A stretch of DNA of 20,620 nucleotides from Alphaproteobacteria bacterium (GTDB taxonomy: Bacteria; Pseudomonadota; Alphaproteobacteria; Micropepsales; Micropepsaceae). This document shows, one piece after another, positions 7,671 through 13,695 of the stretch (position 1 is the first letter of the stretch; every line of letters starts with the position of its first letter). The notes under the pieces were generated by a model that saw nothing but the letters and a program-made list of their open reading frames with translations, did no database searches and had not been told where the DNA came from. A program made the position numbers and the translations under genes. Location: contig DMER01000115.1 in assembly GCA_003451645.1 (NCBI GenBank), forward strand, positions 14,181 to 34,800, given 5' to 3'.

Positions 7671-8441
7671 ATGCTTCGCGCCATTCTCGTCCTCATTTTT
7701 GCGATCCTGCAAATCGCCACGGCAGGGTTTACACAAGTGACAGGCATGGGCATTTCGGTGCAGGAGCGGGCCGAAGCGGTTCGCACCGTCTTGACGCCGG
7801 CCGGATACGCCTTCGCAATTTGGGGAGTGATCTATCTGACCAATTTTGCTCTTGCCCTTTACCAGGTGCTGCCGGGGCAATGGCATCAAACGCATTGGCG
7901 CAGTGCGGGGTGGTGGCTGATCCTTGCCTACGCCAGCAACAGCCTGTGGCAGATCATCGTGCCTTTGAATGGCATCACGCTGGTGTCCGCCGCACTCATC
8001 TTCGTGCTGGTGTTCGCTAGCCTCAACGCCACGCGCGCCCTGCAGTCTGAGCTTGTGACCTATGGCAGTTGGCAGCGTGCGCTGATCATCTCGCCTGTGG
8101 CCCTTCTGGCCGGGTGGGCAGCGGCAGCCAGTGTGGCGGGCTTCCCGTCCGCGCTTGTCAATGATGGGATCGTCACATCGGCAGCCTTCCGTGAGCCCTA
8201 CGTCGCGGCTGGTGTTCTACTGGCAGCTTTTCTAGTACTTGCTCGGGCCTTGGTGGCCGCGCAGGGCGCCCTTGCCATCGGTGCTGCCGGTGCCTGGGCT
8301 CTTATTGCCATTATTGTACAGAATCGCAGCAATCCAGATTGGCCAGTATATTTGAGCGCCCTGATCGCGCTTTTCATCTTCGGGCTCGCCCTGCTCGTAA
8401 CAATCCTCAAAAACGGTGCCTTGGGCCGGGCACGCACCTAA
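7671..8441 (+). CDS. Polytopic membrane protein, TspO/tryptophan-rich sensory protein-like
   Basis: This 256-residue protein has about eight hydrophobic segments (roughly 1-20, 43-64, 78-98, 101-120, 136-156, 176-196, 199-217, 226-247). It has many Trp residues in or beside them, including W51, W71, W76, W81, W82, W93, W135, W149, W209 and W224. LTPAGYAFAIWGVIYL (41-56) resembles the P-x-x-x-F-x-x-W-x-x-I/L-Y pattern seen in TspO/MBR and tryptophan-rich sensory relatives. True TspO is about 160 residues with five helices, so this is a longer, distant relative; the ligand is unknown. AGGGTAAGGG precedes the ATG. bolA starts 21 bases after its stop, so the two are probably cotranscribed. Confidence 0.65.
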   Translation: MLRAILVLIFAILQIATAGFTQVTGMGISVQERAEAVRTVLTPAGYAFAIWGVIYLTNFALALYQVLPGQWHQTHWRSAGWWLILAYASNSLWQIIVPLNGITLVSAALIFVLVFASLNATRALQSELVTYGSWQRALIISPVALLAGWAAAASVAGFPSALVNDGIVTSAAFREPYVAAGVLLAAFLVLARALVAAQGALAIGAAGAWALIAIIVQNRSNPDWPVYLSALIALFIFGLALLVTILKNGALGRART

Positions 8442-8462
8442 CGGGCGCAGGAACACAACACG

Positions 8463-8699
8463 ATGGCAATGACCGCAACGGAGATTGAAGACCTGATAAG
8501 GGCAGCCTTGCCGGACGCACAAATAACCATCACAGATTTGGCGGGCGATGGCGATCATTTCGCAGCAGAAGTGATTTCCGCAAAATTTCAAGGAAAAACA
8601 AAGGTCCAACAGCATCAGATGGTCTATGCTGCGCTGCAAGGTCGTATGGGTGGAGTTCTGCACGCTCTGGCTCTCACAACTTCAACTCCACCTAAATAG
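8463..8699 (+). CDS. BolA family protein
   Basis: The 78-residue product fits the short BolA family. It has an N-terminal helix (TEIEDLIRAALPDA), then GDGDHFAAEVIS (28-39) with the conserved His in the region that helps hold the Fe-S cluster. The helix-turn-helix-like part has KTKVQQHQMVYAAL, then MGGVLHAL with the second conserved His. Family members form [2Fe-2S]-bridged complexes with CGFS monothiol glutaredoxins and act in Fe-S trafficking or iron sensing. The partner grxD lies about 1.3 kb downstream instead of adjacent, separated by two Cys/Tyr-rich genes. I see no terminator after bolA. Confidence 0.93.
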   Translation: MAMTATEIEDLIRAALPDAQITITDLAGDGDHFAAEVISAKFQGKTKVQQHQMVYAALQGRMGGVLHALALTTSTPPK

Positions 8700-8766
8700 A
8701 CTGGTGCGTGTTAGTGATCGCCGCTTCTGACATCAAAAATTATTGGTGCATGCATCCGAACAAACC

Positions 8767-8797
8767 TTGACTCTTGCGGGCTTTAGGGCGTTGTTAA
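8767..8797 (+). promoter_or_regulatory. Candidate promoter for the first Cys/Tyr-rich gene
   Basis: TTGACT (8767-8772) is a good -35 hexamer. The best -10 is TGTTAA (8792-8797) at a long 19-base spacing, which is weak. Transcription from here would give a structured leader of about 110 bases ahead of the ATG at 8914. Confidence 0.3.
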
Positions 8798-8804
8798 GGA
8801 TAAC

Positions 8805-8882
8805 TGCGGTTGCAAAGGACTCAGTGGGTCCTCACGACCGCAGCGACGACGGAATGGGGTGGACGGCAAGGGACCTGTCCGC
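8805..8882 (+). promoter_or_regulatory. Structured 5' leader with competing pairings
   Basis: TGCGGT (8805-8810) pairs with ACCGCA (8837-8842), and the nested GGAC (8817-8820) pairs with GTCC (8828-8831). A second hairpin pairs GTGGAC (8859-8864) with GTCCGC (8877-8882), with one wobble. Alternatively GGTCC (8827-8831) pairs with GGACC (8871-8875), which would break both hairpins. Such mutually exclusive pairings are common in switching leaders. The ribosome site GGAGGGAG follows, just before the first Cys/Tyr-rich gene. Confidence 0.35.
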
Positions 8883-8913
8883 TTTGTAGTTTATCTTTGG
8901 AGGGAGACCTAAG

Positions 8914-9183
8914 ATGAAGCGTGTTCTGGCGATTATCACTTTGGCTATCGCGATGATGGGTTTCGGCTCGGTTGGCGCGCAAGCTGGTCACTACGGTCAT
9001 GGCTGCTACGACAGCTATTGCTATGAGAGCTGCGCTCCGCGCAAGCACTGCTACAACACCTACAGCTATAAGCGCGTTCGCGTGCATTGCGGCTATCGCC
9101 GCGATTGCTATGGCTGCAAGCGCCCTGTCTATCGCTATGTGACCCGGAAAGTTTACACCGGCCGTCACTGCAGCTGGTACTAA
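8914..9183 (+). CDS. Small secreted Cys/Tyr-rich protein A
   Basis: I do not recognise a named family. The 89-residue product has a clear Sec signal (1-24, ending GAQA) and a mature chain of 65 residues. That chain holds eight cysteines (31, 36, 40, 46, 59, 65, 68, 86), many Tyr and Arg/Lys, and few aliphatics, so it is strongly basic. The C-terminal half reads DCYGC (64-68), PVYRY (71-75), then VYxGxHCxW (80-88), shared with the next gene. Even cysteine number suggests a disulfide-bonded extracytoplasmic protein; metal binding through Cys/His is an alternative. GGAGGGAG is a strong ribosome site. A strong terminator follows and a structured leader precedes, so it is probably expressed as its own unit. 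Antisense frames here are low-complexity Ala/Ile shadows. Confidence 0.85.
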   Translation: MKRVLAIITLAIAMMGFGSVGAQAGHYGHGCYDSYCYESCAPRKHCYNTYSYKRVRVHCGYRRDCYGCKRPVYRYVTRKVYTGRHCSWY

Positions 9184-9237
9184 GCTGCGTGTGGTGACCG
9201 CAACTGTTGCGGCCGCCGTACATAAAGATTAATATCG

Positions 9238-9273
9238 AGGCGCTTCGGGTGATCCTGAGGCGCCTTTTGTTTT
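9238..9273 (+). terminator. Rho-independent terminator after Cys/Tyr-rich gene A
   Basis: A 12-pair stem (9238-9249 with 9254-9265, two G-T wobbles, loop TGAT) is followed by TTTGTTTT. It starts 54 bases after the stop of gene A and should isolate it from gene B. Confidence 0.88.
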
Positions 9274-9326
9274 GCGATTGAGGGCCCATCCCTGTTTGTG
9301 CCGCTTTGAAGTGCCCAAGCGCGTCG

Positions 9327-9354
9327 TGGACAAATCCTCGGCACACGGTAGATG
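9327..9354 (+). promoter_or_regulatory. Candidate promoter for the second Cys/Tyr-rich gene
   Basis: TGGACA (9327-9332) and TAGATG (9349-9354) are spaced by 16 bases. The gene needs its own promoter because a strong terminator lies upstream at 9238-9273. The -35 is good and the -10 is weak. Confidence 0.35.
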
Positions 9355-9412
9355 AGTTTGCGTACTGATCGTCGTTGCATCGTCAGTTTGGACAGTAACT
9401 GGGAGAAACAAG

Positions 9413-9772
9413 ATGAAGAAAGTTCTGGGTGCTTTGGGCTTGGGTGTGGGCCTCTTGATGGCGAGCGCGCCGGCAGCGCTTGCTGGCCATTGCTACGATG
9501 GCGGCTATGGCTGCCGCGAGCGTTGCCCCCGCACGGATTGCTGCGCGCGCAAGGTTTGCCACGACAAGTGGGGCTGGGAAACCCGCAAGGTTTTCGACGG
9601 CTATCGCGAAGATTGCTATGGTTGCCGCACCCCCGTCTATCGCTATGAGCGCGTCCGCGTCTATCTGGGCAAGCATTGCGAATGGGTGCGTTCGCCGAGC
9701 CACAATCACTATACGAACGGCGACTACTCGCATCCTCATGATGCATTTCCGGGCTATCGCACCAGCTACTAA
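9413..9772 (+). CDS. Small secreted Cys/Tyr-rich protein B, paralogue of protein A
   Basis: The 119-residue product has a Sec signal (1-24, ending AALA) followed by GHCYDGGYGC, close to GHYGHGCYDSYC at the same place in protein A. It carries nine cysteines (27, 34, 38, 43, 44, 49, 68, 71, 89). The core GYREDCYGC (63-71), PVYRY (74-78) and VYxGxHCxW (83-91) lines up with A without gaps. B has Asp62 where A has Cys59, and an extra CC/C49 group, so the disulfide or metal-site layout differs. A 28-residue tail (92-119) rich in His, Tyr, Ser and Asn is absent from A. GGGAG is the ribosome site, and a terminator follows. Probably a tandem duplication; function unknown. Confidence 0.85.
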   Translation: MKKVLGALGLGVGLLMASAPAALAGHCYDGGYGCRERCPRTDCCARKVCHDKWGWETRKVFDGYREDCYGCRTPVYRYERVRVYLGKHCEWVRSPSHNHYTNGDYSHPHDAFPGYRTSY

Positions 9773-9810
9773 GGGCGAAGCCTAAGGCCAGTTCGGTCCC
9801 CAAGAACCAG

Positions 9811-9842
9811 AGCCCGTGAACGCTCAGCGTCGCGGGCTTTTT
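9811..9842 (+). terminator. Rho-independent terminator after Cys/Tyr-rich gene B
   Basis: AGCCCG (9811-9816) pairs with CGGGCT (9833-9838). An inner ACGC/GCGT stem with a three-base loop is joined through a small bulge. Five T residues follow (9838-9842). It isolates gene B from grxD. Confidence 0.85.
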
Positions 9843-9854
9843 CGTGCAGCCATC

Positions 9855-9882
9855 TTGACGCCATAGTGCGACGCAGCATACC
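9855..9882 (+). promoter_or_regulatory. Weak candidate promoter for grxD
   Basis: TTGACG (9855-9860) with CATACC (9877-9882) at 16 bases is the best pair in the 127-base gap after the gene B terminator. grxD needs its own promoter here because transcription from upstream is blocked. Confidence 0.3.
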
Positions 9883-9969
9883 GTCTCAGCTTGTTATTTT
9901 GTGTCTGAACACGCTGCAATTCCGAAATTTTCGGCACATACCCTCCCAACACTAAGAGTAAGCGACATC

Positions 9970-10299
9970 ATGACCATCCTCGAACGCATCGATCAGGAAG
10001 TAAAAGGTAACGACGTCGTTCTGTACATGAAGGGGACCGCGCAACTCCCGCAATGCGGGTTCTCTGCAACGGTGGTCAGCATCCTGGACCGCTTAGGCGT
10101 CGACTTTAAGGACGTCAACGTGCTCACCGATCCGGATTTGCGCCAAGGCATCAAGGAATATGCGAACTGGCCCACCATTCCTCAGCTCTATGTCAAAGGC
10201 GAGTTTGTTGGCGGCTGTGACATCCTGCGCGAAATGTATGAGTCCGGTGAGCTCAAGGCTTTCCTGGCAGAAAAGGGCATCGCCCTGGAAGCCGCTTGA
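9970..10299 (+). CDS. grxD: Monothiol glutaredoxin, Grx4/GrxD family
   Basis: I chose the ATG at 9970 (109 residues), which gives the normal family start MTILERIDQ; a GTG at 9901 would add 23 unconserved residues. The active-site CGFS is at 29-32, preceded by VVLYMKGT with Lys21 for glutathione binding. WPTIPQLYVKGEFVGGCD carries the cis-Pro TIP motif and the GGCD glutathione-binding turn. Such proteins hold a [2Fe-2S] cluster with glutathione, alone or with BolA, and deliver or sense Fe-S in the cytoplasm. The following dehydratase gene starts on a TTG overlapping this stop. Its separation from bolA is unusual. Confidence 0.96.
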   Translation: MTILERIDQEVKGNDVVLYMKGTAQLPQCGFSATVVSILDRLGVDFKDVNVLTDPDLRQGIKEYANWPTIPQLYVKGEFVGGCDILREMYESGELKAFLAEKGIALEAA

Positions 10300-11273
10300 G
10301 CGTAACCCTTGACGACATCCGGTCAGCGGCGCGGCGCATTGCTCCGTATGCGGTCCGAACGCCAATGCTGCGCAGTGACGCTCTGGATCGGGCCACCGGG
10401 GCCAAGGTACTCATAAAACCTGAGGTCTTGCAGCGAACGGGCTCCTTCAAGATCCGGGGCGCCATGAGCCGGATGGCCCTTCTAACAGCCGACCAGCGAA
10501 GGCACGGCGTGGTCGCCTTCTCGAGCGGAAATCACGCGCAAGCCGTTGCCTTTGGCGCGAGACTCATTGGCATGCCATCGGTCATCGTGATGCCCGCAGA
10601 TGCGCCGGCCCTCAAAATCGCCAATACCCGAAACTATGGCGCGGAGGTGATCCTGTATGATCGCTACACAGAGGATCGCGAAGCCATCGGACGTTCGCTT
10701 GCTGACCAAAGAGGGCTGACACTTGTTCCGCCATTCGATGACCCACACGTAATCGCGGGGCAAGGGACTGCCGGCCTCGAAATTGGCGAGGACGCACAAT
10801 CTGCTGGCCTGAGGATTGACGCGGCGATGATCTGTTGCTCGGGCGGCGGGTTGACCGCAGGCATGGCAACTGCGCTCACAGAGCTCCACCCCAAAGTTCA
10901 AATCTTTGCCGTGGAACCAGAAGGTTTTGACGATACGCGCCGGTCACTCGACGCTGGGCAGAGAGTGGCGAACATTCCCGGAGCGCGATCGCTGTGTGAC
11001 GCGCTGTTGGTGGACAAGCCGGGAGCGCTCACCTTTCAGATCAATCAGCGTCTCATAACAGGCGTATTGACGGTTTCAGACGACGATGTCCGCTCTGCGA
11101 TGCGCTTTGCGTTTGAGCATTTGAAACTGGTCGTGGAGCCAGGAGGTGCCGCCGCATTGGCGGCGCTTCTGGCGAGAAAGATCGACGCCACCGACAAGTG
11201 CGTCGCGATTATTCTGTCTGGCGGCAACGTTGACCCCGCGCTTTATGCGCAAATCGTGACGGGGCGCGCCTAA
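10296..11273 (+). CDS. PLP-dependent threonine/serine dehydratase, catabolic type (or serine racemase)
   Basis: The 325-residue product is a fold-type II PLP enzyme. GSFKIRGA (49-56) carries the PLP lysine Lys52, SSGNHAQA (76-83) binds the substrate carboxylate, CSGGGLTAG (181-189) holds the PLP phosphate, and SGGNVD (308-313) is near the C-terminus. It lacks the ACT-like regulatory domain of biosynthetic IlvA, so it is the short catabolic type; serine racemases look the same at this level. It would deaminate L-Thr and/or L-Ser to 2-oxobutyrate or pyruvate. The only reasonable start is TTG at 10296, overlapping the grxD stop (TTGA), with GGAAG six bases upstream. Its stop overlaps the stop of the convergent gene by four bases. 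Confidence 0.87.
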   Translation: MSVTLDDIRSAARRIAPYAVRTPMLRSDALDRATGAKVLIKPEVLQRTGSFKIRGAMSRMALLTADQRRHGVVAFSSGNHAQAVAFGARLIGMPSVIVMPADAPALKIANTRNYGAEVILYDRYTEDREAIGRSLADQRGLTLVPPFDDPHVIAGQGTAGLEIGEDAQSAGLRIDAAMICCSGGGLTAGMATALTELHPKVQIFAVEPEGFDDTRRSLDAGQRVANIPGARSLCDALLVDKPGALTFQINQRLITGVLTVSDDDVRSAMRFAFEHLKLVVEPGGAAALAALLARKIDATDKCVAIILSGGNVDPALYAQIVTGRA

Positions 11274-11782
11274 ATCTTCGATGCCGCCGACCTTGCAAGA
11301 TCGACAACCCGTTCGACTGGCACGGTTACAAAATCCGCAATCAGCAAGCGCTCTCCCCGCAGGATGACAACGGAGCCCGTATTTGTTCCCTTTGCGGGCC
11401 TGCGAACCTCGACAAAGAAGCCTGGCCCTTCCGCGCCTTCGATCGGATAGACTTTTCCACCCTTCTTGTAGTCTGTCTGCAGTTTATCGAAATAGGACTG
11501 CGCATCCATCATGCCGATCAGTTGCAAATCAGGCATCGACCAAACTTGTACCTTCACCGAGTGTCGGCGGTTCGGTGACGCCCACATGCAATATGGTGCA
11601 GCCTCCTCGCCCGCTTCCGCGACCGATACCGCAACCGGGCGCATCCCCAACACATTGGCAGCTTGCTTTTCTGAGAATATCGCACAAACCGGGGAGGGTT
11701 CGTTTGCCAACGTTCCGGCGGGTGCAAAACCCGCAATGGCCATCGCGACGCTCACCGCAATTGGTCGAACACTCACACGCAT
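11270..11782 (-). CDS. Secreted protein of unknown function with two conserved-looking cysteines
   Basis: I chose the ATG at 11782 (170 residues), which has AGGAAC upstream and puts a Sec signal at the N-terminus (1-26, ending TLANE). A longer in-frame start at 11869 would put 29 residues ahead of the signal. The mature protein opens with PVCAIFSEKQAANVLG (Cys33), later PYCMWAS (Cys65), then alternating strands and a final helix. A Cys followed by a helix ending in a leucine-glycine, then C-x-W, recalls small extracytoplasmic DUF3558-like proteins, but the resemblance is weak and I do not assign a family. It is convergent with the dehydratase gene and shares four bases with it. Confidence 0.7.
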   Translation of the reverse strand: MRVSVRPIAVSVAMAIAGFAPAGTLANEPSPVCAIFSEKQAANVLGMRPVAVSVAEAGEEAAPYCMWASPNRRHSVKVQVWSMPDLQLIGMMDAQSYFDKLQTDYKKGGKVYPIEGAEGPGFFVEVRRPAKGTNTGSVVILRGERLLIADFVTVPVERVVDLARSAASKI

Positions 11783-11872
11783 TCCAAAGTTCCTGTCTGC
11801 TAACCCACGGCGGTGCGATAGCACAATGTTATGACGATTGAGTGGAACTGGCGAAAGCGCCGGATACAATCT

Positions 11873-11906
11873 AAAAAAAATGGCCCGCTGCGGAACAACG
11901 GGCCAT
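11873..11906 (-). terminator. Rho-independent terminator of rpsD
   Basis: On the minus strand, ATGGCCCG pairs with CGGGCCAT over eight bases with an 11-base loop, followed by an eight-base T-run (A residues 11873-11880 on the plus strand). It lies 17 bases after the rpsD stop. Confidence 0.92.
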
Positions 11907-11922
11907 CAATAACGGATAAAAC

Positions 11923-12540
11923 TTAACGAGAATAGAATTCCACGATCAAGTTTGGATTCATCTGAATGGGGTAAGGCACATCATTCAACTTGGGCGTCCG
12001 CACGAATTTGACTTCCATCTTGGACCGGTTGAACTCCAAATAGTCGGGAAGATCGCGCTCCGGGCTGTCCATCGCCTCAAGCACAAGTGCCATGTCGCGA
12101 GCCTTTCCGCGTACGGAGATTACGTCATCCTCTTTGACGAGATAGCTCGCGATGGTGACGCGCCGGCCATTCACGGCGACATGGCCATGGCTTACAAACT
12201 GGCGCGCCGCGAAAACTGTTGGCACCAGCTTGGAGCGGTACACCACGGCGTCGAGCCTGCGCTCCAGCAAACCAATGATGTTCTCGCCCGTATCACCGCG
12301 CCGCCGCTCCGCCTCGGCGTAGACCTTGCGGAATTGCCGCTCGGTGATATTGCCGTAGTAGCCTTTGAGCGTCTGTTTGGCGCGCAGCTGCGTGCCATAG
12401 TCCGACATCTTGTTCTTGCGGCGCTGACCATGCTGGCCCGGCCCATATTCGCGCTTGTTGTGGGGGCTTTTTCCCCTGCCCCAGAGGTTATCGCCGATCC
12501 GGCGGTCGATCTTGTGTTTTGACTGCAGTCGCTTCGTCAT
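11923..12540 (-). CDS. rpsD: 30S ribosomal protein S4
   Basis: S4 binds 16S rRNA early in assembly of the small subunit. I chose the ATG at 12540 (205 residues), giving the normal start [16 protein letters not shown], with AAGGA as ribosome site. An upstream in-frame ATG at 12651 would add 37 unconserved residues. [20 protein letters not shown] is a strong family match, and the S4 RNA-binding domain lies at about 94-150 ([20 protein letters not shown], then [10 protein letters not shown]). The zinc-binding cysteines of some S4 proteins are absent, as usual in this class. It has its own promoter and terminator, so it is monocistronic rather than part of an alpha-operon. Confidence 0.98.
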   Translation of the reverse strand: MTKRLQSKHKIDRRIGDNLWGRGKSPHNKREYGPGQHGQRRKNKMSDYGTQLRAKQTLKGYYGNITERQFRKVYAEAERRRGDTGENIIGLLERRLDAVVYRSKLVPTVFAARQFVSHGHVAVNGRRVTIASYLVKEDDVISVRGKARDMALVLEAMDSPERDLPDYLEFNRSKMEVKFVRTPKLNDVPYPIQMNPNLIVEFYSR

Positions 12541-12687
12541 CGCATTTCCTTTTTTATTCAACGGCTTAGGAAAGCGCCCTCCTCTTGATCCGAATGCCGG
12601 ACCACGACAGGCCGAAACTCCGAAGAAGTCCCTGCCACGGGTGCGTTTCATGGGTGCCCTTAGCAGCCTTAGCCGAAAGGGAGCGTG

Positions 12688-12716
12688 TATCTATGCAAGA
12701 CTCGTCACCCTGTCAA
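12688..12716 (-). promoter_or_regulatory. Promoter for rpsD
   Basis: On the minus strand, a perfect TTGACA (12711-12716) is followed after 17 bases by TAGATA (12688-12693). The -35 hexamer overlaps the stop codon of the upstream hydrolase gene. The leader from here to the rpsD ATG is about 140 bases, long enough for S4 feedback, but I see no clear operator fold. Confidence 0.65.
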
Positions 12717-13654
12717 CCAGCCGTAACGGCTGTGGCGCTGCCCGCCCCGTCAGAGCTACCCGATAACCATGCGCGCATCGCACCTGTTACGAGGTCTGGA
12801 GTCTCTAGCGATATCCAATGGCCGTAATCGGCAAAGGTCTGCACCGTCACATCTGGCACCCATTGCTCTAACCCCTCAACGCAACCGGGCAGCAAAGCAT
12901 GGTCCCGAAGCCCCCAAAGGACGAGGGTGGGAACCTTCACCATCATGGCGCTATCAGGATACTGCGTTGACGTTTCGGCTGACGCATCCGCGCCTCGGGG
13001 AGGCGTCAGCCGCATGGCACGGTACCAGTTGAACATGCCAGTCAAGGTGCCCTCTTGCGACCAAGCGGAACGCAGTCCCGCCCGCAGTTCCGGCGACAAT
13101 TGCCCAGCAGCCTCAACCTCAGCGAAGGACCGCCATAGCAAGGCATAGTCATCCGCCGCATACTGAATTTCTGCGTCTGGCGCCCGCAGAGCGTGAATAT
13201 ATTGCGAGGCAGAGGCCTGCGCAGGATTTCGCGCCACTTCACGCTGGAAGGCGCCCGGGTGCACGGCATTGATGATGATAAGCCGATCCAACTGCTCCGG
13301 ATGTTTGATGGCAAAGGCCCAGGCGAGCGCCCCGCCCCAATCATGCGCGACCAATGTAAACTTGCGCTTTTGTCTGAAGAGCCCAGCGAATGCCGCAACG
13401 TCATCAACAAGCCGCGCCGTGCGATAACGGGCTACCTCTTTAGGTTTGGATGAGAGATTGTAGCCGGTCAGATCGGGCGCGACACAATGGAACTGGCTCG
13501 CGAAGGCTTCAATTTGCGCCCGCCAAACGCCCCAGTATTCTGGGAATCCATGCAAGAACAGGATGAGCGGCTCGTCCTGGTGCCCCGCAGCAGCGTAGTG
13601 CCATTGAAGCTCGCCGACTTGTGCAAAACCGAACCGAGTGACGGACACTTTCAT
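12713..13654 (-). CDS. Alpha/beta hydrolase, epoxide hydrolase family
   Basis: The 313-residue product has the epoxide hydrolase layout. The oxyanion motif HGFPEYW is at 35-41, nucleophile Asp105 is in VAHDWGG (102-108), the acid Asp251 is in WGLRDHALLP (247-256), and catalytic His279 is in YGHWISLE (277-284). Asp rather than Ser as nucleophile points to epoxide hydrolases or haloalkane dehalogenases; HGFPE and the cap-domain tyrosines (Tyr152 and Tyr211 in NWYRA) favour epoxide hydrolase. It would open an epoxide to a diol in the cytoplasm; substrate unknown. AGGGA precedes the ATG. It follows trmJ by 41 bases and is probably cotranscribed, with no functional link evident. The last 15 residues are a low-complexity Ser/Ala/Gly tail. 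Confidence 0.88.
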   Translation of the reverse strand: MKVSVTRFGFAQVGELQWHYAAAGHQDEPLILFLHGFPEYWGVWRAQIEAFASQFHCVAPDLTGYNLSSKPKEVARYRTARLVDDVAAFAGLFRQKRKFTLVAHDWGGALAWAFAIKHPEQLDRLIIINAVHPGAFQREVARNPAQASASQYIHALRAPDAEIQYAADDYALLWRSFAEVEAAGQLSPELRAGLRSAWSQEGTLTGMFNWYRAMRLTPPRGADASAETSTQYPDSAMMVKVPTLVLWGLRDHALLPGCVEGLEQWVPDVTVQTFADYGHWISLETPDLVTGAMRAWLSGSSDGAGSATAVTAG

Positions 13655-13695
13655 TGATCCCTATCTTTTGTGCACAACTCCAATTGACCTGGGAG

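Noticed and set aside
8821..9168. Antisense open frame (115 codons) over Cys/Tyr-rich gene A
   Set aside because: It is a low-complexity Ala/Ile/Val-rich product arising from the codon pattern of the real gene, with no ribosome site. A similar shadow lies antisense to gene B (9383-9739).
9901..9969. GTG start for a longer GrxD
   Set aside because: The additional 23 residues are not family-like, and the ATG at 9970 gives the normal monothiol glutaredoxin start.
12541..12651. 37-codon N-terminal extension of rpsD
   Set aside because: S4 normally starts at the chosen ATG, which has a good ribosome site; the extension lies in the untranslated leader between promoter and gene.
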